Assembly: GCA_028023455.1 (NCBI GenBank)
Contig: JAQFVV010000316.1
Location: 750,783 to 814,782 of the forward strand
Length of the DNA stretch: 64,000 nt
Source: Epiperipatus broadwayi
Taxonomy: Eukaryota; Onychophora; Udeonychophora; Euonychophora; Peripatidae
Direction: 5' to 3'
Shown: piece after piece, positions 26,659-39,690 of the stretch
Layout: every line of letters begins with the position of its first letter
How positions within the stretch are numbered: the first letter of the stretch is position 1
Notes under the pieces: model-generated
What the model was told of the DNA's origin: nothing
The model's input: the letters and a program-made list of their open reading frames with translations, nothing else
The model's database searches: none
Made by a program: the position numbers and the translations under genes

Positions 26659-29600
26659 TGACCTTCATCTCGTGCATCTTCACTTCCAGATAATATATGA
26701 AATAAAATAAAACTGGTTCTATCTCAGTTAATAATTAATAACTAAAATATTCAGCATTAAAATTAAAATATTTCATTAGCTCAAATTTAAAATACTAATA
26801 AGGTTCAGTTTATAAAAATAAATTAAATAAATATTTAATATTTTCATGAGACTTGAAGTGAAAATACAGATGACAAGATAGATTACACTGAGCCAATATC
26901 CCACAGGATACTACCTCAATGGCATAAGAACACTATCCCCCCTTATTACTATTTCAAATAACAAACTCATAGTATTCTTACAACTTTAATAACTTCTACT
27001 CACTAAAATTAAACTAATAATTAAATCTTAATCTTCTATTTAATAATAATCTAGCTCAAATAAAATAATCTCAGGTTCATAAAGTTTATTCTAAGTTAAT
27101 TTAAAAATACAGTAGTAAAATATGAGAAGGGATTTTATGTCATAATCTACTACACTGAAACTAATAATAATAAATAACAGTAATAATATTCTTCATTGTT
27201 TAACTAATTCCGTATATCTTTTCTTTTTATTATAATTTTATTACCATAATAAAATAATGAAATAATATAATATGATCTTATATCTTCATGTAATGATATA
27301 ATAAATACGTTGTAACATTTTAATAATCTGATAAACAAAATATGTGTGGCAACTGATAGCATATAATTTAATATAATATTGTGATAACTGATTTATGACC
27401 AATAAAATAATGTAAGATTATGATCATTTAATTATAATGAATACCAATAAAATATTTAAAATTCTTAAAATAATTCTCTATTTATCTTTTTGTGCAAAAT
27501 TATATATTTGTTTCAATTATTATGCATATATCATGATTTCATGCAGCGATGTGGAGAAATAAATAACTCGGACACAAAATTTTTGAAATAACAAAATTTA
27601 ACAAAGTTTATTACTAACAACAAATAAATAAACAATTTATTTACACTATTTACAGTGGATATCCTTAACTTTTTTCTTTACAGTTTGATCTACCGGGGTA
27701 TAAAAAAAAATTATATTTCAATTATATCTTTATTTAGATTTAGGACAAAATTTAAAAAAAAATGTTACTATTTGGTTTCTCATTATGGTTAACTTATTAC
27801 AAATATATTTGTCTACTTTATTAGCAACAGCATTTTATCCTTAATATTATTAAACTATCTTATTTTAAAAATTCATGCTTAGAAAAACATTCCATAGAAA
27901 ACAAAATTTTATAATGAGTATGGACTTCTCAAAATATTAAAAAAATTTTCATCTTGCAAAGTCAAAGATGTTACACAAAATATTATCCAAAATTCAGTAC
28001 TAGATTTTAGTATTTATTACACAATGTTTACTAATCATAATCTATTCTTCTTTAAGCCTTACTTTAGTATGATATAAGTGTAATCATCAATATATTTCTG
28101 TTAATCAATAAACAAAAAATATACTATGCATATTGTTTACATAATTTACTCTGTACTATTGTATTTTAAAAATATGCAATACTTATTTTTCTCTTAAAAA
28201 AAATACTAAAGCATTTAAAATTATTATCACTTTAAAGAAAATATCTTTGTTTAGATACCTTATTTTAAAAAAGTTTATATTTCATTTCCGAAATAAAATT
28301 CAAAATATATTCTACGATTCTTTTCTTTCCTTAGGATATTTTGGATCTTCAATTTTAAGTTATAACATTCTGCTCCTTATAAGCAAATAAACTAATCTTA
28401 TCCAAAAACGATAGCATAACCTTAGTTCTAAATTATTTATCATTTCTTTTAAAATATCTTACTAAACGATGCAGTTACATGAAATAGAGATAGCGAAAAC
28501 AGATGCATAGGATTAAGGAAGAAAGCTAGAGTATTACTCTTAACATATCTCAAAATCATGGCACAGTGTGAAGAGGTAGGACATTTACCTGCCTAATATC
28601 CTCTAGTACAGGGACAATGTTAAAGCTATTTCTTCAGCTTTATTAGAACATCAAATATTTAAAGAAATATAAACACTGTCCAAATAAAATGTGTATCAGT
28701 CATAGGGCTTTGTTAACTATGCTGATATTCACATAAAGACTAAATATTATTTCCATTCCTTATAACATCCTATTTTTTTAAAAAAATACATCATCTTGGT
28801 TTCCTGTTAACTATAGTACTTCCAAGCCACTATCTCAACATTATTTCTCAAGATTTTCCACATCTTACATCAATAAATAACTATCTGCATTTACAAAACA
28901 ATACATAAAATTCATTAATAGTTAAACAATCTTACGATCCCATAAGAAAAGTTGCTTACTTCATTGCTCTGTATGTTTAATCATATACAATCTACTTAGA
29001 CAATATTTGAATATCCTATAACATGAAAATTTTAAAAGAATCACATAATTATTTGTTATGTTGGATTATATTACTAATAAAAATAATTGTCGTATGCATA
29101 TTTTCAAATCAATCCTATCTCATAATGTTTTTTTTTTAAAAATGTTGTATGAAAATGCGTTACATATAATTAAAAAACTTTTACACTTCATTCTTCCAAT
29201 TTATGGATGATCTAAAGAAAACAAAAAAAAATATACATTATAAATTATCAATAGTTATTATTATTACCAATAACCTTTATCTAATCATCGTGTTCAGTAA
29301 GCTTCCTTTGTCCACTTGAGCATTGCAGATATAAACAAACAAATAAAAAAAATCACACCCATACACTTTATATTAAAATATTTTTAGCTAAATTATTAGA
29401 TTGTTATATTATAAAATTTTAATATTAATAAATTAACGTTTTTATGTTTTTCCTAATCTTATATAAAAATTTAGATTTAAACTAGGTTAACAAAATCAAA
29501 AAAATCAAAACTATAGTTACATATTTTCTTGACGATAGTTCCTGATAGGTCCAAAATGTTTATCATTTTCTCTAGAGTTTTAAAAATGTTTTCCTCTAAG

Positions 29601-31672
29601 CACATTAAAGTTTAAAATAAAAATGATTATTAATCCATTTAGTAAAATTTATAGAAAATAATCCTTGGTTTTAGTATTTAGGACAATAATTATTAAATCA
29701 TAATATTAATTAATTCTGTGAAGCTTCTTAATCTTCTGTACCAATATTCTCTGCGTATCCGATGCATCAATCCATCTAATTTAACTTTAAAAATATTCGA
29801 TAAACTTTTAAGTACTATTTGTATTTCCATGGATCCATATTTTATTCAACTATGTGTTCACTTTTTTATATATGTTTCCTTCTTGATACATTTAAACTTT
29901 CGTTTGGTAATATATGATATAAATTATTTTTTTAAAAAAAATGTTACCTTCAGAAAGGATATAACATTTTACTCCTTTTGATATAATATATTATAAAATG
30001 ATTCATGCAATATACAATTGTCTTATTACCATTTAAAATAAATCTTGGATAAACTTATAAATAATAATGCGTCTCCAATTTTTTCATTAGACTCCATATG
30101 ATGTCCGAGCTGTGGTTTTTTATGTACCAAAACAGTTCTTCGGTGAAATATTAATAAAGCTGTATCAATAAATATTCCAAACATTTTTTCAGCATTACAA
30201 CTTATATCCATTTTATTTCGTAGTATATCCATTTTTATTGCGAAGTTTAGGTTAAACTTTTAGATAAAATATGACTGGTAAGTACTTTAAAAAATTAGAA
30301 AATCATCTCCACAAAGTTTCTAAATATTTAATTTTTTTCTAAAACTTTCTTTTGCAAAACTCTTTAAAATTATTAATTAATTTTTGCAAAATAAACGATA
30401 AGAAAGTACCAAAAAAAAATTGACTTTCTCTGGTTTCAATACATTATTAATCTCCCCTGATAACTTAGTTATGATGATATTTATAGTCTGTAAGAATACC
30501 TATTCCTATTGGTTAATTCTTACTTTAGCTTGAGAACAAATTTACATATTTTTAGTTTATAGTAGAATTATATTTGAAAATAAAAAAATTATGACGTATT
30601 ACTTTTAAATAAATTATTATTTTATTAAAACTATTTAAACATTTAAAATAACTTTTAAAATAACATTTAATAACTTATTCCATTTCTTAATATTCAATTT
30701 ATCTATTTTTATTTAAATAAAATATTTAATTTTTATATTATGAATGTATTCGTCTTTATTACATTATTTAAACATGTTATACGATAGTTAACTTAATGTT
30801 TAATACTATTTACTTTTATGATAGGCAATAATTCTATCCAATTCTATAATATAACTTTTAAAATATTTTAAACTTTGTTATTAATTCAAACAAGCGTGTG
30901 TGTGATAGTATACATTAAAAGTCACATGATTAATAACTTTGACAGACGATTTTCAATCTATTTCTCTGCCTAGACTAATAAAATTGATACACTTATTATA
31001 TTATATAAAATAATTATAAAAATTTGGAAGAATAATTTAGAAAATATAGAATTAAATACAATTCTCACCATCATAAAGTTTATTTTTAAAATGTATGATA
31101 TTAATTTTTGCTTATTAAATATGACTTTATAAATTTAAACACTGTATTTATTAAATTATATGTTTTAAACTATTAAAATCGAATTTATTAAATATACTTT
31201 TAATTTTTATAGCTGTGTTATTTAATATGGCCAGCTTTTACAACCATATGCAACAATATTTTAAGCTTTACATAACTATTTTTAAATGATTTTATACTAC
31301 GTATTCTCTTTAGCTTCAAATTGTGCTTTAAAGATATAATTGAAGTAATATAATTAATGTATTAAAAGAACATATTCTAAAATTTAACATTTTTAGTAAT
31401 TGACTGTTATAAACTATTACTGACTTATAGAAAAGGGCACAATATATAAATATATATATATATGAAAGAGAAAGAGAGTAATTGGATATTGTATGACAAG
31501 AAATTTATTTTGAACATAAACAATTTTCCATCTCTTCTTTTTGCTTTTTTCTCATTCTATTTTCATTCTCTTTAAGTTTACTAGTATCTTCCACTTAGAT
31601 TATAATGATACATGCAGTAACTCTATTGAATAGAATTATTTTTAGATTTTTTGATAAATATTTAAATCAATG
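26657..31672. other. 5-kb AT-rich desert, nothing recognised
   Basis: The longest frames are under 90 codons, low-complexity and without recognisable motifs. I saw no SINE, LINE or foldback in this interval. It is the largest repeat-poor block of the window and could hold host regulatory or intronic sequence, but nothing in it supports a specific call. Confidence 0.5.
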
Positions 31673-31680
31673 TCATGATA

Positions 31681-31789
31681 TTTTTTTTTTCATATGTCAT
31701 AGCATCGGCCAGACGCGAACCCACAACCGTCTGCAACCAACTACTTGCTTGCAAGGCATTTGCGATGACCTCTCAGCTAACAACGCTTG
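31681..31789 (-). repeat. tRNA-derived SINE, long variable-arm subfamily
   Basis: Minus strand: head beginning CAAGCGTTG, an anticodon-arm region with TTGCAAGCAAG, a long variable region GTAGTTGGTTGCAGACGG, box B GGGTTCGCGTC and the tail GCTATGACATATG plus A-run. A 10-bp duplication CATGATATTT flanks it (31674-31683 and 31791-31800). Confidence 0.87.
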
Positions 31790-31800
31790 ACATGATATTT

Positions 31801-32315
31801 ATTTTTTAATGACTGATTTGACTAATTATTATTTTTGTTCTGTCTAATTTAAAATTCAAACATTGAATACAATTTGGGTTTTGTTTAATTTTAAACATAT
31901 TGTTTTTATTATCAATAATAAAAGATCCATTTGTTTTTAAATTTAAATGTTTGCATTTTTTTAAATATATGTTATCCAGCTTATATATTTATAACAATCA
32001 TCATAAAAGTCATTTTAGAAATGCTACTGGAATAGGAAATTTAAATTACTTAGCAGTTCATTAGTTTTAGTATTATTTTATTTGGATTATGTCCTGTACA
32101 TGAGGGGTCAGAGTGATTTATGGTCAACGTGGATAGGATGAGAAGGTTAGCACCAATGCGGGCTTTGAACGTTCCATCACCAAATTTTCAATGAAATGGA
32201 CGGTTGAAGAGTTGTGGGGTGGAGTGGATTGAAGCCTGTCCATTAAAGTATGAAGATTGGCTATCTTAATATAAGCAGAGCATTGATTGTATATATGTAT
32301 GGAGATGATAATCTG
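31801..32315. other. AT-rich, nothing recognised
   Basis: The short frames at 32124-32451 (minus) overlap a hammerhead-like relic and show no protein motif. Confidence 0.45.
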
Positions 32316-32317
32316 GT

Positions 32318-32380
32318 CCAACTGACGACTGCTGGTTTAGCACAAAATACGCATATTGGTGATTATTTATCTTTTCGACA
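32318..32380 (+). ncRNA. Degenerate hammerhead relic
   Basis: CUGACGA (32322-32328; position 7 is free in hammerheads) is followed by a stem II of the form GCUGG-UUU-AGC, then AAAAU where GAAAU is required. The same G-to-A change occurs in the two copies at 63.4 and 63.8 kb. Confidence 0.55.
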
Positions 32381-32385
32381 TGTGT

Positions 32386-32464
32386 GATCAAGTGTGTCAG
32401 CAGTATGAGATAGTGTGGATAGTTGAGGGTCGTGTGAAAGTCTGAGTTCAAACACCTATATATT
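32386..32464 (+). repeat. tRNA-like repeat, related to 62.6-kb foldback
   Basis: GTGTCAGCAGTATGAGATAG, then GTTGAGGGTCGTGTGAAAGT and CTGAGTTCAAACACC, matches 62640-62710 closely. The last part resembles a tRNA box B. Confidence 0.6.
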
Positions 32465-32469
32465 ACATA

Positions 32470-33141
32470 TTAGAGTGCAGGTATGAAAAAGCTTGTACTC
32501 TAGAAAAAAATCATTTATTTGTTATTGTAGTTCCTTACGTTCACAGCCCATTATGTTTAAAAATCAATTTTTTAAAAGTAATTTTTTTATATGATGATAA
32601 AAGAATAATAAGTATTAAATTTTATAATTAGACAATAAAATTAAAGTAAATTCATGGATTTTGATTTTTAAAACAATTTAAAAATTGACGAAATATTGTT
32701 TTAAAACTTTTTTTTTTTTAAATTAACAATTCTTATTAAATTGAAAAACTGGACCAAAATTTAACATTGAATTGAATATTATAAAATTAATCAAACTATA
32801 AATATTAAAAACTGTACATAATAAAAACAAATTGAATTAATATTAGTCACTTCTTAGCACTAAATATGATATCGGTTCGTGTATCATTTCTATTCTTTCA
32901 CTAAATACAAAGCAGTCTTTCTTTATTTTTTCTTCATGCTATATTATTTTTTTTATCTCTCTCCGGATACAATGGTCATATTCATTTTCAAATGTTTGCT
33001 AATGAATTAATAAAGAAAAACAAGTAAAATTAATCAGAAATAGATTTTACCTCAAAATTCAAAATTATTTGGAATTATACTTTAAACTACAAATAATAAT
33101 AATTATTATTTTATTAGTTCTACATCATATTAGTAATTCTT
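32470..33141. other. AT-rich, nothing recognised
   Basis: No gene or repeat family seen. Confidence 0.5.
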
Positions 33142-33350
33142 ATAATATTAATATCATTTACATTCTTTATTACTTTTACAATGTTTTTTTACAACCCAAT
33201 CTTCTTCAAAACTATGTATATTTGTGTTCTGTATTTGTATTGTGTTTATTATAGTCCTGAAAAAGATTGCTGGGACAATTGAAACCATCATTAGTGGGTT
33301 GTAAATGCATTGTAAAAGTAATAAAGAATTTAAATGATATTAATATTATA
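33142..33350 (+). mobile_element. Foldback with degenerate hammerhead
   Basis: Inverted arms of about 55 bases (33142-33198 and 33295-33350) share AATATCATTTACATTCTTTA and its complement. Inside, CUGAAAA (33257-33263), a GAUUG/CAAUU stem and GAAAC (GAAA at 33281-33284) repeat the layout of the hammerhead at 11293-11330, with the essential G of the core changed to A. Confidence 0.65.
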
Positions 33351-33759
33351 TAGATTTGGCAGTACATTAAGAAAGATAAGATTAGTATTTCTTCACTGGA
33401 GTTTATGTTATATTAAATAAATCAAATATCTTCTTTGAAATCAATCATCAGTATTAAAATGACACAGTGACTGAAAGCAACTTCTATACATTTGTAACAA
33501 AATAAAACATGATGTAAATTATATATAGAGATAAATAGTCCTTGATATTTACTTATCTATTTTTTAAAACAACCTATAAAAGTACAAAAGATTTTTCTAC
33601 ATTTATATATTAAGGCCATTTAATAGCTTTTCCAAAATTTTATATATCCTATCTATTTGTTTTTGCAATTTATGAATTATTAAAAAGATTAAATTGTTTA
33701 CACTTTAGATTTTTGTTATTTATATAAAAGTGTACTTACTTTGCATGTAACATTATAAA

Positions 33760-34325
33760 ATGGTCAGCATAATAACAACTTTCTCCATACAATATTGCCA
33801 CCTAGTGCAAGCTATAGAAATCAACGGATGCAAGAAGGTTTGTGCATAAAATCCCTGTCTAGTGCTTACTCACTCAATATGCCCAGACTAGTTTCTAGAT
33901 TATGGCTTTTATCAATGAGGAGCCTTGTATCTGAGAGCTCTGCCCTAAATCTTTGATCTAATGTATCCCTCTAGCAGTCACATTTTATGTTTTTAGTTAA
34001 CTATAAAAGCTATGAGCTCAACCTGAAAACATAATAATGTTTCAACCCAATCTAATTCACTTGCATAGACATACAGATCTGAACCAGTTCAGTATCTATA
34101 TACTTTGGTATAGTCACCAACATCCTTTGGATAGGACTGGTAGAAATTAATCTGGGGATATTGGATGAGTAAGCACTAGGTAGGGTTTTGGTACACTAAC
34201 CTTCTAGCATACATTGACTGCTATAGCTTTCACTAGATAGCAATATTGTATGTAGAAAGTTGCTATTCTATTAACAGATTGCGAAAGCATATAAAATGGT
34301 GGTGGTCATATGATGTTATGTATGG
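33760..34325. mobile_element. Hammerhead-family foldback, long form
   Basis: The left arm (minus orientation, about 33766-34110) holds the family words ATTGCCACCTAGTGCAAGC and TGTGCATAAAATCCC and a degenerate hammerhead: UUGAUAA at 33909-33915 in place of CUGAUGA, then GAAA at 33892-33895 and a GUC site. The right arm (plus, 34130-34320) keeps TAGAAATTAATCTGGGGATA onward but lost the CUGANGA half. Confidence 0.75.
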
Positions 34326-34399
34326 TTCAGTACCAATTCTAGCTAAATAATGTTGATCACTATGATTATTAAAAATTCAAAAACACCAAAATGTATAAA

Positions 34400-34775
34400 T
34401 ATTGAACTGGGTTTAGATCTATATAACTACACAAATGGATTAGCTTGGATTGAAAACATTATTGTGTTTACAGTTTGGTTCATAGATTTATAGTTAACTA
34501 AAGAGGTAAAAGATGGCTGGTGGAAGGCTTCCTTAGATCCTAAGATCTAGGTGCAGTGCTCTCATAATTAAAGCTTTTGGCTGATAAAAGTCATAAGCTA
34601 GAAACTGGTCTGAAATATTGAATGAGTAGACATTAAGAATTTTGATGCACTAATCTTCTTGCATCCACTGATTACTATGGCTTCCACTAGTTGGCAACAT
34701 TGTAAGGAGAAAGTTGCAATTGTGTTAACAGATTGTGTAAGCATAATAAATGGTGGTCATGTGTTGAAATTATAA
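34400..34775 (+). mobile_element. Hammerhead-family unit, third copy in cluster
   Basis: This is an inverted relative of 33766-34110 over its whole length, including about 170 bases upstream of the ribozyme (GGATTAGCTTGGATTG to TAGTTAACTAAA). The hammerhead has CUGAUAA at 34581-34587 (the conserved G is A), GAAA at 34601-34604 and a GUC at 34608-34610. It shows that the full unit is longer than the short foldbacks elsewhere. Confidence 0.75.
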
Positions 34776-35027
34776 AAGGTGTTATGAAGTAAAGCGTGGG
34801 TCAAAAATATTACTAAATGGTGTGATTTCTTTCTTTAGTAGCCAATTTTAATTGATTGTTTGCCTGGTTACACTACAGCTGAAAATTATCTAGGAAAATA
34901 CTTAGAAATTTTCTTTATGCCATCGAAATTTACATTTATAAAGTACATGAAAATCTTCTAATTAATATATATTAGATTTGAAATGATAATAAATAACATA
35001 TGATTATTAAAATATATAGCTAGTCAA

Positions 35028-35128
35028 GCGTTGGTGGTTGAGAGGTCAGCACAGCTGCCTTACAAGCAGTTGTCCTGGGTTAGCGGGTTCACTTCCTGGC
35101 CGATGCTATGACACATGAAAAATATATA
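35028..35128 (+). repeat. tRNA-derived SINE, long variable-arm subfamily
   Basis: Head GCGTTGGTGGTTGAGAGG, anticodon arm CTTACAAGC, a variable segment containing GGGTTAGC, box B GGGTTCACTTCC, tail GCTATGACACATGAAAAA. A 10-bp duplication TATATAGCTA flanks it (35013-35022 and 35129-35138). Confidence 0.88.
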
Positions 35129-35139
35129 TATATAGCTAC

Positions 35140-35685
35140 TAACCTATTGTAAAAATCTATACAACTATTGAAAATATTAGATAATTTGAATTTCAAACTT
35201 TTAGTTTGAATAATAGAATATAAAATCATCGGTATTAGTTCTTGCTTTGAATCACAAATTCTTATTAATTAAGGTAAAATCCAGAAACTAGTCTAAAGAT
35301 GAGGTGTAAATGGAGTACCATATAGTCATAATTAGTAAGTCAAACTTACTATAGATGGCAATGGAGTAGAGATGCACACATGTTTTTTCATTTATACAAA
35401 ATATTAAAATAAATTATATGAGACTCTATAATCAAATAGCCACTGATAGTGATTAAATATGACCACTTTGTTACAACAACCCAATACTTACTTACTATAA
35501 CAAATTAAAGTATTAGTGCAAAGCAAACATTTTCCCAGTAGTTTTATAATCCTTCAGGCTTTTCCCACTATATTTTTCAATTGCCAAGCGATGAGAATTT
35601 GAGCAGTTTTTAATCTTTATTCATTGATATTGCATGGTATCTGGGATGACTATTATTAATTGATTACTTAAAAAATAATATCACA
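35140..35685. other. AT-rich, nothing recognised
   Basis: No gene or repeat family seen. Confidence 0.5.
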
Positions 35686-35686
35686 T

Positions 35687-35919
35687 GATCACAATCTCTT
35701 ATACCAGCACATAATTGTTTATAAACAAGGCAAAACTCTCCATACAGTAGTGCCACCCTGTGCCAACCAGAGTAATCAATGGATGCCAGAAGGCTTGTGC
35801 ATAAAATCCCTATCAAATGCCTACTCATCCAATATCATCAAGGGTGGCACTACTGTATCGAGAGTTTTGCCTTGTTTATAAACAATTATGTGCTGGTATA
35901 AGAGATTGTGATCATGTGA
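35687..35919. mobile_element. Hammerhead-family foldback without the ribozyme
   Basis: Both arms reach the full outer end (ATCACATGATCACAATCTC and complement) and share GGCAAAACTCTCCATACAGT. The centre is deleted: the left arm runs to TACTCATCCAATATC, where the right arm restarts at GGGTGGCACTACTG, so the hammerhead segment is gone. Confidence 0.8.
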
Positions 35920-37290
35920 TGCTTAATGGTTTAACATCAATACTGCCTAATAGGATAGTGGTGGTTATGGTTGTTAAAAAATAATACTAAGTCTGATTGG
36001 AATTTAAATTAATTTTTTTAACAATTTATTCAGCCAGAAGTTAAACTCAGGTAGTTAGTGATTATATTGCTATGCCATGAAACCTTTATCAAATCAAGAT
36101 TTAAAAGTTTTCAGTACACACCTCAATTTGAAATTATAGCATTGTAAACTATTTTACAGTGTAAAAATATCAGATCACCATCTCTCATTACTCATGTATT
36201 TTTAAAAAAGCCTGTTGTCAATTGAACTAAAATCTTAAACAATTGAATTTGCATATTAAAAATCATAGTTCAACATATAGTCAGGGTACATCGTAATTGT
36301 GTCTTGCCTGATTTTAAAGTTTGAATTTATATAAAATAAAATATCAATACCACACATTATCATACAGAATAGGGATAATTTCTATCCACATTATAGCACC
36401 CTATAGATGATAAAATACCATAGATGCATAATACAAGTTAGATGGATTTATTACAAATAGAAAGTTAAATAAGTAGATTTGCTACCCCCCCTCCCCCAAC
36501 ACTGCAGAGCATTAGTACAAATAATACATAGAAATAGTTATTTCTTGCAATGTTGGAATACATGCATGGAAGATATGGTAAAGTTGTTTAAGTTTATATA
36601 TATATATGACTACTGACTGAAGAAAAATATTTAACCAATATCGGATTTCAGATTTTTCAGTTTACTCTTTAAAATTGATAGCACCATAAACTATATTCTG
36701 GTATAAAAACTTTATATCTCCTATCATATATTTCAAACAGAATTTGTTTTGTTAAATGAGCTAAGTATTAGTACGATGTCACATTAATATGTTGAATACC
36801 ATATATACACTGAATCCTCATAAAAAGATGATTTCTGAATGCAATGCTATCTCTAAATCAACATATGCATTATGTAAGGATATAGGTTTAGTTACTTGCC
36901 ACAACAATTTTAAGACAATAGTTTGTCCAAAACATTATTATAAAATAAAATGTGACTGTGTTTTGTCTTAATCCATAATGGAACCATGATAAAGTTTGTT
37001 TTAAATTAGGAAAACTGCTACTGAAACAGTTAAAATAATTCATATTGTCGATGACAATGGAATTGTGAGTCCCAAAAACATTTTCAAGTGGTTTGCAAGA
37101 TTTTGTGATGGCAGAGAGAACATTGAAGATAATCTATGATTACAAAATGCACTGGTACATTTCATGTTTAAGCTCATGATCCAGAGGTTCTAGTAACTTA
37201 AAATGTTTATGGTAAATATATAAATTGTCACTATATAATTTGTGCATTTTACTTTAGAAAGAACCAGTAATGTATGTTTGACTGCAAATA
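35920..37290. other. Non-coding, nothing recognised
   Basis: A 60-codon frame at 36789-36971 (+) starts with AUG and contains six cysteines, but I recognise no domain and no exon signals around it. The rest holds no identified feature. Confidence 0.4.
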
Positions 37291-37640
37291 TCATCATCAT
37301 CATCATTTAATCATTATCCAAATGCAGGATGAAAGCTTCTTGATCTCCAGCCTCTCTTCTTTACATCATCACAGCACACTTCTTTATTTTATGCACCCAT
37401 CTCACATGCAGTCACTTTCTATGTCTTTTAAAATTTTTTGGAATCTGATTTAAGATTTCAACTGGTCACCTATTATCATCTTTTCTAGCAATATATCAAG
37501 CCCAACTTACTTCAATCTTTTAACTCTTTCAATGAAGTCAGTAACAGGTGTTTGTTCTCTCACCTATGTATTTTATTTTTGATTTCTTCTTGTTATTCCT
37601 ACCATTTTCATACTTCATTGAGTGGTATAAAGTATAAAGC
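37291..37640 (-). mobile_element. RTE LINE 3' end fragment
   Basis: The plus-strand words TCATCATCATCATTTAATC, CAGCCTCTCTTCTTTAC and CATCTCACATGCAGTC match 9663-10020. It ends at the (GATGAT)n tail. Confidence 0.8.
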
Positions 37641-37914
37641 TTTAATACTTTGGCTGTAAAGGTTACAAATCTAAATCATATACTTTGATTGTAAAGGTTA
37701 CAAACCTAAATCAGACTATTAGTTTTCCAATTTATACAGCATATGTAGACATGCTAATTTGAAAATGATAAGTGCAGCTGTCTTAAATTCGCATGAGCTG
37801 GAATTTGAGTTCAATCTGGAAAAATGATTAACTTCTTTCAATTGCAAAGACTTTATATATTTCTCAATGCTTCACCGATCATCTAATTTAAGTCTTTTAA
37901 CAGTTTACACAGAG

Positions 37915-37985
37915 ACAAAACTCTCCATTCAGTGCAGGCCAAAGTAATCATTGGGCCATATGATGTTTAGTGGTTCTTTTAGTAG
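37915..37985. mobile_element. Hammerhead-family arm fragment
   Basis: ACAAAACTCTCCATTCAGTG, GCCAAAGTAATCATTGG and CATATGATGTTTA are family arm words. The fragment is short and single-armed. Confidence 0.5.
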
Positions 37986-38197
37986 TTATTGGTATCTCAA
38001 CTGGAGTAATGAATGAATGATCATTATTCTCTACTAATATTTTTTGAAACCTGAAGTTTTTCTTTATGAGGAGTCGTTTAGTATTCTTTAAAAAATTATT
38101 CAAGTGTTATATAATTATATAAAGTTAATCATTGATTTAGAAGATCTGATACCTTCTCTATCAGTAATACACTATAATATATTACAATTTTTATTTT

Positions 38198-38302
38198 TTT
38201 CATATGTCATAGCATCTGCCGGGACGCGAACCCACATCCCGTCTGCAACCAACTACTTGCTTGCATGGCGGCTGCGATACCTCTCGACTAACAACGCAAG
38301 AC
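38198..38302 (-). repeat. tRNA-derived SINE, long variable-arm subfamily
   Basis: Same layout as the 31681 copy on the minus strand, with tail CATATGTCATAGCATC read inverted. A 15-bp duplication, TACAATTTTTATTTT, flanks it (38183-38197 and 38303-38317). Confidence 0.88.
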
Positions 38303-38317
38303 TACAATTTTTATTTT

Positions 38318-38808
38318 GCAATCAATTATCATGATTAATTCTGATTAACCTGTGAGTTTTTTTATTAAAAATGTTTATCATCATTACTGAATAGTTGTTT
38401 AGGTTGAATCATAGGTTGTCTACCGGAAAGAAAAAAAATCTAAATGTGTTTGAGACCTGAAACAAAAAAAGCTTCACTTAAATTAAATTCAATAGACCAT
38501 GGCCATAGATTCACATTAAACACTGTGGCACACGACTTCATTACGTCATGTAGAATACAAACAAGTTCTAATGCAAATTGTATTTTTATATTAAATTAAA
38601 AAGTTGCTATTGGTGTACCTGTTATTTTTCCTAATTATCAGTAGTTAAATTTGTTCAGTCAAGGAAGTACGTCATCCTCTTGTAATTATATTGGTTTGCA
38701 TTATCAATTGGTAAACTGCAGGCTGAATTATATTCAAATGATATGTTAAATCAGTATATTTTATTTTTTAAAAATTTCATTACTTTTATGCATACTTTTA
38801 TATGCAAA
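38318..38808. other. AT-rich, nothing recognised
   Basis: No gene or repeat family seen. Confidence 0.5.
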
Positions 38809-38821
38809 ACTTGCCAAAATG

Positions 38822-38927
38822 TGAGGCATTGGTGGTCGAAAGGTCAGAGATAGCTGCTTTACAAGCAGTTGTCCCGGGTTAGCGGGTTTGCTTCCCGGCT
38901 GATGCTATGACACATGAGAAAAAAAAA
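38822..38927 (+). repeat. tRNA-derived SINE, long variable-arm subfamily
   Basis: Closely related to the 35028 copy: GGCATTGGTGGTCGAAAGG, ACAAGCAGTTGTCCCGGGTT, box B GGGTTTGCTTCCC and tail GCTATGACACATGAG plus A-run. Flanks ACTTGCCAAAAT and ACTTTCCAAAAT form a 12-bp duplication with one difference. Confidence 0.87.
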
Positions 38928-38939
38928 CTTTCCAAAATA

Positions 38940-39470
38940 GGTTTATTTTACTATTAATCTATGAGAGTATACCAAATACAAAAAATACCATTAAAATTAT
39001 AATGTTACAAAATAATATAGCTACGAATATGCAAAATTTATTTATTGTTATTATTTACAAATTTTTTATGGGCTTCTTGTTTACATCCTATAGAATATTA
39101 GTAGTACACAGAATTCACTTCAGGAAATACTATCTATTATATTTACATGCCAAGAGGTTCATGCATATTTTCTTGCTTCACATTTGATCTGGGTTTGAAT
39201 CTGGGCTAAGTAAACTGGAATTTTTTTCAATATACTTAGAATCTTTTTTTTTTTTTTTTTAGAAAACTAACCCATAGCCAACTCACCTAATTTCTCAATA
39301 TTGATTAGTAAATGGATACCCAACTATTTTTACTTGAGAACAAAAAGGGATAGAAAATTGCTCAAATTCTCCCTACTTATCAGTTGTCTAGTCATGTGAT
39401 AATTATTTACCCATTCATTGTTCTGTTGTAACTGTCTGCTTCAACACTGTTTTATCTATCTACTACAGAT
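38940..39470. other. AT-rich, possible old SINE near 39150
   Basis: CTGGGTTTGAATCTGGGC near 39188 resembles a tRNA box B, and AAGAGGTTCATGCA lies upstream. The short frame at 39002-39187 is probably chance. Confidence 0.35.
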
Positions 39471-39475
39471 ATAGC

Positions 39476-39690
39476 ATTATCATCATTTCTAACAATGATC
39501 AATCCACTGCAGGATAGTTGTACCAAGTTCAATCCATTTTCTCCAATCGCTAACTCCTCTTCTTCATATCACCTTAGCACACTTTCTTATTTCATCCATC
39601 TATCTCACATGTGGTCACTTTCCGGGTCTTTTACAGTCTCTTGTAATGCAGTTTAAGATTTCAACTGTCCATTTATTATCATGTATATAT
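39476..39690 (-). mobile_element. RTE LINE 3' end fragment
   Basis: TTATCATCATTTCTAAC, GATCAATCCACTGCAGGAT and CTATCTCACATGTGGTC match the 3' region of the 9663 copy. Confidence 0.8.

Noticed and set aside
36789-36971. Small cysteine-containing host protein of 60 codons
   Set aside because: There is an AUG and six cysteines, but no signal peptide, no regular cysteine spacing, no recognised domain and no exon signals. Frames this long occur by chance in this window.
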